Shown: piece by piece, positions 1 to 8,171 of the stretch | Numbering within the stretch: position 1 is the first letter of the stretch | How the letters are laid out: the number at the start of each line of letters is the position of its first letter | Assembly: GCA_019114495.1 (NCBI GenBank) | Contig: DXFK01000162.1 | Span: 1 to 34,839, forward strand | Direction of reading: 5' to 3' | DNA length: 34,839 nt | Origin: Candidatus Blautia stercoravium | GTDB lineage: Bacteria > Bacillota > Clostridia > Lachnospirales > Lachnospiraceae | Program-made: the position numbers and the translations under genes | The notes under the pieces: generated by a model | Databases searched by the model: none | What the model saw: only the letters and a program-made list of their open reading frames with translations | Told to the model about the DNA's origin: nothing

Positions 1-557
1 CCATATATTACTTTACTTACGTTTCCAAAAATCCCGAGCTTCTTACCGGATTCCTTTTTGTTGCAAATATTTTAGGTATTGCGGCATCCTATTGCTCAAA
101 ATTTATCGTAGCTAAGTTAAATGCAAAAAGAACCGTTTTGCTTGGCTATTTAATCATGGGGATATGTGCACTCACAGCCTTTATATTGTATAAGGAAACA
201 TTTGCAGTTATGCTTCTCATGGGAACTCTGCTATTTTCTATGAATATGACCAATGCCTGCGATCCGGAATTATATGCAAATTGTGCTGCCTACAGTGGGA
301 AAAAGCTTGGATATGACGTTACCGGAACTGTCATGGGGTTACTGGCTGTTCCTATTAAAATTGGGATTATCATGCGCGGAATTCTTCTTTCCGCCTGTCT
401 TGCCCTTGCCGGTTTCGATCCCGCACTTGATCCATCTGCCGCAACAGAAGAATTGCAAAGAGGCATCAGCGTAGGATTTACGGTACTTCCAGCATCTGTC
501 ATTCTGGTGGGCGCACTTATTTTAGGATTTGGCTATCGCCTGAAACAGGAGGATTAA
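1..557 (+). CDS. GPH-family sugar:cation symporter, C-terminal part (5' end outside window)
   Basis: The reading frame is open from base 3 to the stop at 555-557, so only about 184 C-terminal residues are visible. The first residues (YYFTYVSKNPEL) and the following hydrophobic segments resemble MelB-like glycoside-pentoside-hexuronide:cation symporters, which move sugars with Na+ or H+ across the inner membrane. Several membrane helices can be seen, including one around ILLSACLALAGF and a last one around PASVILVGALILGFGYRL, followed by a short charged tail. A TTG at 138 could be mistaken for a start, but the frame is open upstream with family-like sequence, so it is internal. It converges on the mannosidase operon and is separated from it by two terminators, so it belongs to a neighbouring unit. 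The substrate cannot be told. Confidence 0.8.
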   Translation, partial: IYYFTYVSKNPELLTGFLFVANILGIAASYCSKFIVAKLNAKRTVLLGYLIMGICALTAFILYKETFAVMLLMGTLLFSMNMTNACDPELYANCAAYSGKKLGYDVTGTVMGLLAVPIKIGIIMRGILLSACLALAGFDPALDPSAATEELQRGISVGFTVLPASVILVGALILGFGYRLKQED

Positions 558-607
558 AATTCGGAGCAGACAGTCTATGAGAACTATATATATCCCATGA
601 ATATCAG

Positions 608-631
608 GCTGTTATCTAAAACAGCTTTTTT
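608..631 (+). terminator. Rho-independent terminator of the GPH symporter gene
   Basis: A 6-bp stem GCTGTT/AACAGC with a 6-nt loop is followed at once by six T residues (626-631). It lies about 50 nt after the symporter stop, in the correct orientation. Confidence 0.65.
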
Positions 632-632
632 C

Positions 633-682
633 AAAAAAAGACAGCCGGAAATACCCAATCTGGCATTCCCGGCTGTCTTTTT
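633..682. terminator. Bidirectional terminator between the converging symporter and isomerase genes
   Basis: The arms AAAAAAAGACAGCCGG (633-648) and CCGGCTGTCTTTTT (669-682) pair almost perfectly, and the stem can continue inward with one mismatch (AATACC/GGCATT). A-rich and T-rich flanks give a U-tract in both directions, so it can end the leftward GH2-isomerase transcript and back up the 608-631 terminator for the rightward one. Confidence 0.85.
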
Positions 683-699
683 AAAATCATAGTTCGGTC

Positions 700-1947
700 T
701 TAAAGCCTCATCCCATTCTTCACCGCCGGAGCAATGGACAGTTCCGGTGTGTGGTACGGAATCAGGGTTGCCTGCAGGGCATGGTAAATATCGGATTTGC
801 CCGGCCATACGGTTCCAATGACTTCGTTCTTTTCATTCATCTGGTGGAACCAGGAACCATTTACATGGTCTAACACTTTTTCGTCCAGATATTTCATAAA
901 CTCTGCATAGTCTTCGCCGTATTTTTCCTTCTTTGTCACATGATACAGAACTGCGGCAGTGTTAATGGCTTCTGCCAGTGTCCAGTGCATCCTGTCGTGT
1001 ACCACCGGCTTGCCTTCCCAGTCTGTGGTGTATACAATACCGGGAGCCCCGTCTGCGTTCCATGCGTCTTCCACTGCACGGTTGAAGAGATTTTCTGCTG
1101 CTTCTATGTATTTTGCAGCGCCTTCTTCGTTGTCCTTATGTGCGGATAATGCCCACTGGGTAATCAGTCTTGCCCACTCAATGCCGTGCCCCGGCGTAGC
1201 GCCGTATGGTTTGAACTGGTCTGCCGGCTGTTCTTTGTTACATTCCAAATCTGCCACCCACTCTTTTGTAAAGTGTTCCGGGATTCTCCAGTTGTTATCA
1301 GATGCCCATACCAGCACATGGTCAATGATACGGCCTGCTCTTTCGCGGTATTTTTCATCTCCTGTCACGTCTGCAGCTGCCAGAAAAGCCTCTACCGTAT
1401 GCATGTTGGCATTTAAACCTCGGTAATCATCCAATACAGTAAACTCTGTGTTCCAGGTATCGCAGGAAAGACCTTCCTCTTCGTTCCAGAACCGCAGGTC
1501 ATAAAGTTTCAAAGCGTCTTCTAAAAGTTCTTCGGCGCCTTCCACTCCTGCCAGCACAGCAGAAGAAGCTGCCAGAATGACAAATGCGTGGGCATAGCAC
1601 TGTTTGTTCGGCACAATTTCATTGTCCGCGGTAAGGCCTGCATACCAGCCGCCGTTTTTGTCATCGTGAAGCTCTCCTCTTAAACCTTTGATGGCTACGG
1701 CTGCCAGTTCTTTGCTGCCTTCATGTCCCAAGAAAGTTCCGATACTGTACACATGAGCCATGCGGGAAGTGATCCAGGTTTCACGGTTTCTCTCCTTCCA
1801 GGGAGTTCCGTCATCCCCAAGGTAATAGGAGCTGCCTCCCGGAGATGGGAATTTATGTCCAAAACTCAATAAATTCTCATTGATTTCTTTTAAAAACTGT
1901 CTGTTTTCCTCCGTATCAATCAAATATCTTTTACTCATTTCACCCAT
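700..1947 (-). CDS. AGE-family aldose-ketose isomerase, D-mannose isomerase/YihS-like
   Basis: The 415-residue protein belongs to the N-acylglucosamine 2-epimerase (AGE) superfamily, an (alpha/alpha)6 barrel. It carries the signature of the mannose isomerase/YihS branch: ETWITSRMAHVYS (residues 56-68, with Arg62), NMHTVEAF (His183), PGHGIEW (His254, Glu257) and KSDIYHALQ (His389). These correspond to the His pair and Arg used for ring opening and proton transfer in that branch. Known members interconvert mannose and fructose, or sulfoquinovose and sulfofructose. The alpha- and beta-mannosidases next door favour mannose to fructose. Cellobiose/mannobiose 2-epimerase is a less likely alternative. 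There is no signal peptide, so it is cytoplasmic. It lies 15 nt after the GH2 gene, and its GAGGAGGA ribosome-binding site (1956-1963) overlaps the GH2 stop, which supports the ATG at 1947 over Met4 and suggests translational coupling. Confidence 0.85.
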   Translation of the reverse strand: MGEMSKRYLIDTEENRQFLKEINENLLSFGHKFPSPGGSSYYLGDDGTPWKERNRETWITSRMAHVYSIGTFLGHEGSKELAAVAIKGLRGELHDDKNGGWYAGLTADNEIVPNKQCYAHAFVILAASSAVLAGVEGAEELLEDALKLYDLRFWNEEEGLSCDTWNTEFTVLDDYRGLNANMHTVEAFLAAADVTGDEKYRERAGRIIDHVLVWASDNNWRIPEHFTKEWVADLECNKEQPADQFKPYGATPGHGIEWARLITQWALSAHKDNEEGAAKYIEAAENLFNRAVEDAWNADGAPGIVYTTDWEGKPVVHDRMHWTLAEAINTAAVLYHVTKKEKYGEDYAEFMKYLDEKVLDHVNGSWFHQMNEKNEVIGTVWPGKSDIYHALQATLIPYHTPELSIAPAVKNGMRL

Positions 1948-1962
1948 TGCTGTTATCCTCCT

Positions 1963-4398
1963 CTATCGAATGTCATAAACGCTGCGAACTCTGATATTCT
2001 CAGGCACACCTCTTAAAACTTTCACGGTTCTGCTGTCCCCGTGCAAATCAAAATAATTGTCGGACAGCACCATATCCTCATTCTCATCTAAGATTTCCAC
2101 ACTCTTGGCATAGGCATCCGCCTGTACCGTAATGGTATCTCCCTCCACTTTGTAGCGGAGATTCGGATTTTGGTATTTGAAGTATTTCGGATAAGAGAAA
2201 ATTACACTTCCCTCGGAAATCTTTTCTCCCTGTTCCCACGCTTCAAAGCTGACATACTGCGTAAATACATCTGCCTGGGGCAGTTCTGTCTTGTCCATCC
2301 ATACGCTGGTCAGAGCCGGTACAGAAATCTTTTCTTCATGGGTCTCCAAAATCTCTGCCTTTGCGTTCCGCAAGTACCATTTTACCAGAATTTCTCTGTC
2401 TTTTAAAGTCTCATTTGTTACGTTTAAGGTAATTGATTTTTCAAATTCAAAATGCTGGCGGTTCATGTTTGCTTCCTGTGTCAGCCAGCTTTCTTCCTGG
2501 CAAGAAATCATCACAGGCGCAAAGAAACGCTTTGCATAATAGTGCAGGGCTTTCCACCGTCCCCAGTAGTCAATAGAAGACCAGGAAATCACGGGCCAGC
2601 AGTCATTTAGCTGCCAGTACACAGCGCCCATACATCTGCCCCGGTTTCTTCGGAAATGCTCTACCCCATAGCGGATAGCGTCTGCTTGCAGAAGCTGGGA
2701 CGCATACAAAAGAGTATCGAAGCTTCCCGGATAACGGTAGGTCTGCTGCAGATAATTCATGATTTTTCCGTTGGCTCCGTAGTTTCTCTGGTGCTTCTCC
2801 ATAATATAGGAAAAAATGTTCCAGTCTTCCGGGTCATCGGAAATGGTTTCTATGGTCTTCTTGCAGGGGAATGACTGAAAGCCAAATTCAGAAGCATAGC
2901 GGAAAAAGTGCTTCCGATACTCAGAAAACGGCTTGTTCCCGTGCCATACCTGCCAGTAGTGCACATCTCCCCGGTTGGGGTCATTGGGGTTGTCAAAAGA
3001 ACCGCCTGATGAGGGACTTGCCGGCCAGTAAAAGGTTTCCGGGTCGTATTCTCTTAAAATCTCCGGAATCACCCTCTCATACATGAAGAGGTAGTCCCTC
3101 ACTTCTGACGGCTTGGTTACCCAACATCTTTCGTCCACGAACATTTCCATCTCGTTGTTTCCGCACCACAGTCCCAGGGAGGCATGGTGACGCAGACGCT
3201 TCACATTGTCAATAAATTCCTGACGGATATTGGCCTCAAATTCCGGAGTTAGTTCATACACCGAGCAGGCAAACATAAAGTCCTGCCACACAGCCAGCCC
3301 CAGTTCGTCGCACAAATCATAAAACCAGTTATCCGGATAAAAGCCCCCGCCCCAGACGCGAATCACATTGTAATTGGCCAGTTTACAGTCCTCTAAAAGC
3401 TGTCTGGTTCTCTCCGGGCTTCTCCTGCCCAGCAGGTGCTCTTCGGGAATGTAGTCCGCCCCCATGGCAAAGAAGGCTTTACCATTGATTTCGTGGGCAA
3501 AACTCTCGCCCCACTCATCTTTTTCCCTTCTCATAGTCATGGTACGAAGACCGATTCTTCTCTGCCAGGTATCCACTTCCTGATTGTCATAGAAAAGTAC
3601 CGCTTTTGCCTTATAAAGCGGCTGTTTTCCCAACCCGTTTACCCACCAGAGCTGTGGATTTTCAATTACCAGACTGCCTCTGCCTTCTGCGGAGAGCATG
3701 GTTTCCCACACCTGTCCGTCAGGACTGCTAACCTGCATCTTCACATGACATTTGGTTCTGTCCTGACAGCAGACTTCAGAAGAAAAGCGCAAGGTACATT
3801 TTCCCTCTTCGTGCTCCTGACGAATATATACGCTGTCAATTCTTGCATGTTTTATCTTTAAAAGCCTTACCGGACGAAAGATTCCCGCGTCTGGCAGGTG
3901 TGCGCCCCAGTCCCAACCAAACATGTAGTGGGCTTTCCGAAGGTGCATAAATCCCTCGTAGGTATCCTCGTTTCCAATGTTGCCGTACTTTTTATAAGCC
4001 TCTGCAATGTATTTCAGAGGAGAACGGAAAATCACACGCAGGGTATTCTTTTCCTTTAAGAGTGCTTTTACCTCATACTCCCAGATTCTGTGCATGTTAC
4101 AGGGTGTTCCCAAAAGAGTATCATTTAAGTAAACCTCTGCCGCCGTGTCCAGTCCCTCAAACCGGAGAACCATATGTGAGTAAGAATCTGTATCCATTTC
4201 CTCAAATACACAGCAGTATTCATGATCTGCTTCCATCAGGGCGCAGATTTTATCTTCATTATCCTTCCAATAGGGATTTTGCATGTTTTGATTCCGCAGC
4301 AAATCTGTATAGACACTTCCCGGAACCACAGCGGTCTGCCAGTTCTCCTCCCCCAGGGTATGCATGTTCCAGTTTTCATTTAATTCTCTGATTTCCAT
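1963..4398 (-). CDS. GH2 beta-mannosidase
   Basis: The 811-residue protein has the usual GH2 beta-mannosidase plan: an N-terminal jelly-roll domain (about 1-180, with the typical AHYMFGWDWG near 156-165), an immunoglobulin-like domain (about 185-285), a TIM barrel (about 300-640) and C-terminal beta domains. The acid/base is probably Glu416 in WCGNNEMEMF, and the nucleophile Glu504 in RYASEFGFQS. VWGGGFYPDNWFYD (348-361) is also characteristic. It should release mannose from the non-reducing end of beta-mannosides such as Man-beta-1,4-GlcNAc, the core of N-glycans, or from manno-oligosaccharides. No signal peptide is visible, so it acts on imported sugar in the cytoplasm. An AAGGAGG site (4405-4411) lies 6 nt before the ATG. 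It is the fourth gene of the leftward transporter operon, placed behind an internal terminator. Confidence 0.93.
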   Translation of the reverse strand: MEIRELNENWNMHTLGEENWQTAVVPGSVYTDLLRNQNMQNPYWKDNEDKICALMEADHEYCCVFEEMDTDSYSHMVLRFEGLDTAAEVYLNDTLLGTPCNMHRIWEYEVKALLKEKNTLRVIFRSPLKYIAEAYKKYGNIGNEDTYEGFMHLRKAHYMFGWDWGAHLPDAGIFRPVRLLKIKHARIDSVYIRQEHEEGKCTLRFSSEVCCQDRTKCHVKMQVSSPDGQVWETMLSAEGRGSLVIENPQLWWVNGLGKQPLYKAKAVLFYDNQEVDTWQRRIGLRTMTMRREKDEWGESFAHEINGKAFFAMGADYIPEEHLLGRRSPERTRQLLEDCKLANYNVIRVWGGGFYPDNWFYDLCDELGLAVWQDFMFACSVYELTPEFEANIRQEFIDNVKRLRHHASLGLWCGNNEMEMFVDERCWVTKPSEVRDYLFMYERVIPEILREYDPETFYWPASPSSGGSFDNPNDPNRGDVHYWQVWHGNKPFSEYRKHFFRYASEFGFQSFPCKKTIETISDDPEDWNIFSYIMEKHQRNYGANGKIMNYLQQTYRYPGSFDTLLYASQLLQADAIRYGVEHFRRNRGRCMGAVYWQLNDCWPVISWSSIDYWGRWKALHYYAKRFFAPVMISCQEESWLTQEANMNRQHFEFEKSITLNVTNETLKDREILVKWYLRNAKAEILETHEEKISVPALTSVWMDKTELPQADVFTQYVSFEAWEQGEKISEGSVIFSYPKYFKYQNPNLRYKVEGDTITVQADAYAKSVEILDENEDMVLSDNYFDLHGDSRTVKVLRGVPENIRVRSVYDIR

Positions 4399-4426
4399 CT
4401 CTAACCTCCTTCATCTTCCTACAGCC

Positions 4427-4471
4427 AAAAAAGGCTGCCGCAGGGAGCAGCAATGCACCTGTACGACAGCC
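4427..4471 (-). terminator. Intra-operon terminator between the binding-protein gene and GH2
   Basis: Read leftward, GGCTGTCG (4464-4471) pairs with CGGCAGCC (4433-4440), extended by CAGG/CCTG after a 2-nt bulge, and is followed by six T (4427-4432). It starts 11 nt after the binding-protein stop and ends 28 nt before the GH2 start. No room for a promoter remains, so GH2 and the isomerase probably depend on read-through. Confidence 0.75.
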
Positions 4472-4481
4472 CGTTTCCTAA

Positions 4482-5978
4482 TTATTTTTCTGCTTTCCAC
4501 TCATCAATCTGTTTCTGCATTTCGTCAATAACATCTTGTACACCGGTTGCCTCCAGTTTCTTTAATAACTGCGGCAGATATTCGTCGGGGTCTACACTTC
4601 CGGTATACAGAGAGCTTCCGAATTCGTCCAGTACGTTTCTGAAGCCTGCTACCTGTGTGCTCACCGGTTCCAGATTAAAGTCAAATCCAAAGGACGGCGC
4701 TGCTTCAGAGGCATCATTAAATTCCTTGAAGGTTGCCCATTTATCAATAGGTTCATTGTCCAGTACATAAGTATTGAACAATCCACCCTGTACCCAGTAT
4801 GGAACAGAATAATCCTTCTTAGTCTCTTCATTTAATTTTACTTTAAAATCTTTTACATATGGCTTTCCTTCTGCAGCGGCAGCTTCTTCTGCGGATACGT
4901 CCACTTTATCCCAGTGTACGCCTTCGATACCATAGTTCAGCAGATTTCTCAGGTAATCGTCTGTATTAATCAGGTTAATCAGTTCTACTGCTTTCTCCGG
5001 ATGTTTGGAGTTTTTATTAATAGCTGTCAAAGCACCTCTGGCAGACGCATTGGTTACTTTGGTTTCCATAATTTCAGACGCAACGACTTCATATCCTAAG
5101 TCTTTGGCCCAGATTAATTCTGCGTAAGGCTGTCCGTCGCCTTTTGTCACAAAACGTTTTACGGATTTATCGTCAGACGCTGTTGCTGCGTCTTTGTTAA
5201 TGTAGCCTGCTTCATAATACTTACGCATAGTTTTTAAGGTAGACTGCATTTTTTCTGTTTCAAATACATTTTTTACCGTGAGAGTATCGTCCCCGTACTC
5301 AATACCGATTGGGTCCTGAATCTTGTCCATGTAAGTAGGAGCGGAATAATCCTTTGTCAGATACATAGGCACTACATCCGGCTCGTTTTCTTTGATTAAC
5401 TTCAGATATGGCTCCAAATCTTCCAAAGAGTGAATATCCTGATACGGAATGTTGTATTTGTCTACATATTCCTTTGTAAATACCCACATCGGACAGCTTC
5501 CGATTTCCTTTTCACTTGGAATGCCGTAGGTTTTTCCCCCTACTTTTGCAGCTTCCCAGAAACGGGAATCAATGGCGTCATACATTTCCTTGCCTTCTTC
5601 TTTCAGATAATCGTCCAATTCCAGGAAAGCACCTTTTTGTGCATTCTGCAGATAATCGTTTGCCCAGGAGCAGGTAAAGCACATATCCCATTCATCTCCC
5701 GTATTGATAACCACCTGCATTTTCTGGTTGTAATCGCCCCAGCCAACCTTAACAATGTTCAGCTTTACGCCGATTTTGTCTTCAATATATTTGTTGACCT
5801 CTGCAAGCACCTTTTCATCATCGCTCTGGGCATCTCCCACCTGATACCAGGTCAGCTCCACAATATCCTCGCCATTTTTGTTTTTCTCTGTTTTGCTGCC
5901 GCAGCCTGTCAGTATACCCGCTGTCATAGTCAGAGCAAGACCTGCAGCCAGCGTTCTTTTTAAAGTTTTCAATTTCAT
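4482..5978 (-). CDS. ABC sugar transporter, extracellular solute-binding lipoprotein
   Basis: The 498-residue protein starts with a lipoprotein signal peptide: basic MKLKTLKR, a hydrophobic stretch, and the lipobox LTGC with the lipidated Cys at 26. The mature part is a family 1 carbohydrate-binding protein of the LplA/YtcQ type. The C-terminus (DEYLPQLLKKLEATGVQDVI onward) resembles the DUF3502 domain found in this group. It would sit on the outer face of the membrane and deliver oligosaccharides to the two permeases encoded just upstream (17-nt gap). Its ribosome-binding site is AAGGAGAG about 9 nt before the ATG. Mannose-containing oligosaccharide is the expected ligand, inferred from the neighbouring mannosidases. 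Confidence 0.92.
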   Translation of the reverse strand: MKLKTLKRTLAAGLALTMTAGILTGCGSKTEKNKNGEDIVELTWYQVGDAQSDDEKVLAEVNKYIEDKIGVKLNIVKVGWGDYNQKMQVVINTGDEWDMCFTCSWANDYLQNAQKGAFLELDDYLKEEGKEMYDAIDSRFWEAAKVGGKTYGIPSEKEIGSCPMWVFTKEYVDKYNIPYQDIHSLEDLEPYLKLIKENEPDVVPMYLTKDYSAPTYMDKIQDPIGIEYGDDTLTVKNVFETEKMQSTLKTMRKYYEAGYINKDAATASDDKSVKRFVTKGDGQPYAELIWAKDLGYEVVASEIMETKVTNASARGALTAINKNSKHPEKAVELINLINTDDYLRNLLNYGIEGVHWDKVDVSAEEAAAAEGKPYVKDFKVKLNEETKKDYSVPYWVQGGLFNTYVLDNEPIDKWATFKEFNDASEAAPSFGFDFNLEPVSTQVAGFRNVLDEFGSSLYTGSVDPDEYLPQLLKKLEATGVQDVIDEMQKQIDEWKAEK

Positions 5979-5995
5979 AATACGTCTCTCCTTTT

Positions 5996-6958
5996 TTATT
6001 CTTTTACCGCACCGATAGTCAGACCGTTGACAAAGTATCTCTGGAAGAAAGGATACGCAAAGATAATCGGCAGGGTGGAAATCACTACGATTGCCATTTT
6101 AATGGTTTCCTTTGGCAGGTTGGCTGCTGCCTGAATGCCGTCTACTCCCATCATGGCCTTGTTGCTTGCCAGCCAGTCAATAGAACTTTCAATCTGAATC
6201 AGAAGATACTGCAGAGGAATCCAGTTCTTATCGTCCATGTACATCATGGCGTTGAACCAGTCGTTCCAGTAGCCCAGTGTCAGGAACAGGCCGATGGTAG
6301 CCAGCCCCGGCATAGCCATAGGAATAACAATCTTAAAGAACAGACGCCACTCAGACGCCCCGTCAATCTTGGCAGATTCCACAACGGAATCGGGAATACT
6401 GGTCTTAAAAAAGGTTCTCAGGACAATGATGTTGAAGGAATTCATGCACATAGGCAGAATCAAAGCCCAGATAGAGTTTTTCAGCATCAGCACTTTTGTG
6501 ATAATCAGGTAGTTTGCAATCATACCGCCGGAAAACAACATAGGTATGGTAATGACCTTGGTGAAAAAGGAACGGAAGGCATAAGTCTTTCTGGACAATG
6601 CGTAAGCATAAGTTCCTGTCAGCAGCAGACCAATGACAGTTCCCACAACGGTTACTAAAATTGTCACGCCATAGCTTCGGATGATGTTTTCTCCCGCACT
6701 GATGATATATTCGTATGCGTACAGACTCCACTTCTCAGGAATGAAGCGGTATCCGTTCATGGCCAGACTGTTTTCGTCTGTAAGCGAAATAATAATAACA
6801 AATATAAACGGCACTACACTCAAAAGAGATAAGATGGTTAAAATGATATTGAACAACACATTAGTGGGCTTTTTAATCTTGTTGTATTCACACTGCTGTT
6901 CTTCCAGTTTTTGTAATTTTTTCTCTTCGGCACGCTCTTTTCTGTTAAAAACTGACAT
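5996..6958 (-). CDS. ABC sugar transporter permease, LplC/MalG-type
   Basis: The 320-residue membrane protein has six predicted helices, the first near VLFNIILTILSLLSVVPFIFVIIISLTD. The EAA loop that docks the ATPase is recognisable as ESAKIDGASEWRLFFKIVIPMAMPG. It ends in the family-typical QRYFVNGLTIGAVKE. It pairs with the LplB-type permease upstream (16-nt gap). A longer reading from 6994 would begin inside the upstream gene. The ATG at 6958 is preceded at a good distance by AAAGGAGA and is chosen here. No ATPase subunit is encoded in the window, as usual for this family, where a shared MsmX-like ATPase is encoded elsewhere. Confidence 0.92.
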   Translation of the reverse strand: MSVFNRKERAEEKKLQKLEEQQCEYNKIKKPTNVLFNIILTILSLLSVVPFIFVIIISLTDENSLAMNGYRFIPEKWSLYAYEYIISAGENIIRSYGVTILVTVVGTVIGLLLTGTYAYALSRKTYAFRSFFTKVITIPMLFSGGMIANYLIITKVLMLKNSIWALILPMCMNSFNIIVLRTFFKTSIPDSVVESAKIDGASEWRLFFKIVIPMAMPGLATIGLFLTLGYWNDWFNAMMYMDDKNWIPLQYLLIQIESSIDWLASNKAMMGVDGIQAAANLPKETIKMAIVVISTLPIIFAYPFFQRYFVNGLTIGAVKE

Positions 6959-6974
6959 CTTCTTATCTCCTTTC

Positions 6975-7919
6975 CTAGAATAATGCATTTTCACTGTCTA
7001 TCTTAGATACAATCTTATTGGCAGTGATAATCAGTACAAAACCTACAGTAGACTGGAACAGCGCAGCCGCGGAGCTCATACCGATTTCTCCGTTTGTCTT
7101 TAACGCTCTGAAAATATAGGTATCCAGTACATTTGTCACCGGGTACAGAGGACCGGAATCCTTTGGAAGCTGATAGAACAGACCAAAGTCGGATTTGAAA
7201 ATACCGCCCACAGCCATAATCAGCAAAATGGTGATGACCGGTTTTAAAAGGGGCAGGGTAATGTATTTCATCTGCTGCCATTTGGTGGCGCCGTCTAATA
7301 CGGCCGCTTCGTAATAGGTTTTGTTGATTCCGCAGATAGAGGCCAGATATACAACGGTATTGTATCCGATGCCTTTCCACTGGCTCATGAAAATAATGAT
7401 AAAGGGCCAGTATTTTTTCTCTGTATACCAGGCAATGCCCTCATGTCCGAACTGCTGCAGAACAGCGTTGAAATATCCCTTCTCGGGATTCAAAAATGCA
7501 AACACACAATAGCTTACAACAACCCAGGATAAGAAATAAGGCAGAAACATAGAGCTCTGATAAATTTTAGCCATGCCTTTGTTTCTAAGTTCATTCAGCA
7601 TAAGCGCAACAATAACTGGCAGAACCACGCCGAGAATAATAAAGGCTGCATTGTACAGCACTGTATTTCTCACAATAATCCATGCGTCTCCGCTGCTGAA
7701 CAGGAATTTAAAATTGTCAAATCCAACCCATTTGCTGGTGAACAGACTTTCAAAGAAACCTCCTGACAGGCGGTATTGCTTGAACGCTACGAGAATACCA
7801 ATCAAGGGCAGATAAGCGAATAAAAGAAACCAGATACCGCCGGGAGCGCTTAAAATAAGCAGTTCCTTGTTCGTCTTCAGGCGGGTAAAAAATCCTATTT
7901 TTTTATCTTTTTTCTCCAC
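6975..7919 (-). CDS. ABC sugar transporter permease, LplB/MalF-type
   Basis: The protein has about 314 residues from the chosen start and six predicted helices, starting with ELLILSAPGGIWFLLFAYLPLIGILVAFKQY. The EAA loop is YEAAVLDGATKWQQMKYITLPLLKP. It forms the CUT1-type importer with the next two genes. The frame stays open to 8048, but the extra 43 residues are not permease-like and would run through the apparent promoter. The GTG at 7917-7919 follows AAAGGAGAGG at normal spacing and begins MEKKDKKIGFFTRL, which suits a cytoplasmic N-terminus. It is the first gene of the transporter-GH2-isomerase operon. Confidence 0.88.
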   Translation of the reverse strand: MEKKDKKIGFFTRLKTNKELLILSAPGGIWFLLFAYLPLIGILVAFKQYRLSGGFFESLFTSKWVGFDNFKFLFSSGDAWIIVRNTVLYNAAFIILGVVLPVIVALMLNELRNKGMAKIYQSSMFLPYFLSWVVVSYCVFAFLNPEKGYFNAVLQQFGHEGIAWYTEKKYWPFIIIFMSQWKGIGYNTVVYLASICGINKTYYEAAVLDGATKWQQMKYITLPLLKPVITILLIMAVGGIFKSDFGLFYQLPKDSGPLYPVTNVLDTYIFRALKTNGEIGMSSAAALFQSTVGFVLIITANKIVSKIDSENALF

Positions 7920-7986
7920 TTTAACCTCTCCTTTTTTCAGCACATCTTCATAACTGCCGGCTGTTATACCGTGCTGTTTTCTTTCA

Positions 7987-8014
7987 TTAATACTATACTG
8001 AAAAGCAAGGACAA
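7987..8014 (-). promoter_or_regulatory. Candidate promoter of the transporter-GH2-isomerase operon
   Basis: Read leftward, TTGTCC (8009-8014) and TATTAA (7987-7992) are 16 nt apart. An alternative -10 is TATAGT just upstream of TATTAA. Both hexamers are weak, which suits an activator-dependent promoter, and the -35 overlaps one GGACAAAT repeat. The GTG start lies about 65 nt further on. Confidence 0.4.
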
Positions 8015-8159
8015 ATCCTAGTCGAAAACTTCTCGTTTTGCTGTACATTTTCTAGTGGAAAAAAGCAAGAAGTGGACAAATTTCAGTTGCTTTTGAAAAA
8101 AGGCTGAAATTTGTCCACTTTTTTATTCTATACTAAACACATATCAATTTGTCCTTGCT
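8001..8159. repeat. Cluster of four GGACAAAT repeats in nested inverted and direct order
   Basis: GGACAAAT occurs on the + strand at 8009-8016 and 8074-8081 and as its complement at 8109-8116 and 8147-8154. The outer pair extends to a perfect 13-bp inverted repeat AGCAAGGACAAAT (8004-8016) / ATTTGTCCTTGCT (8147-8159). The two + copies are also both preceded by AAAAGCAAG (8001-8009 and 8061-8069), the second with five extra bases before GACAAAT. The cluster fills the gap between the response-regulator stop and the transporter start, so it is a plausible binding region for that regulator. Confidence 0.6.
8070..8120. terminator. 17-bp perfect inverted repeat, likely terminator after the response regulator
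   Basis: AAGTGGACAAATTTCAG (8070-8086) and CTGAAATTTGTCCACTT (8104-8120) are perfect complements around a 17-nt loop. On the + strand T residues follow directly. On the - strand, which has the genes, a T6 run begins about 5 nt after the stem. It lies about 50 nt after the response-regulator stop. It may end that transcript, or it may be a pair of regulator sites, since both arms contain GGACAAAT. Confidence 0.55.
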
Positions 8160-8171
8160 AATGGCTGCAGT

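Noticed and set aside
959-1426. Rightward open frame of 155 codons inside the isomerase gene
   Set aside because: It is antisense to a well-supported AGE-family gene and has no recognisable protein features.
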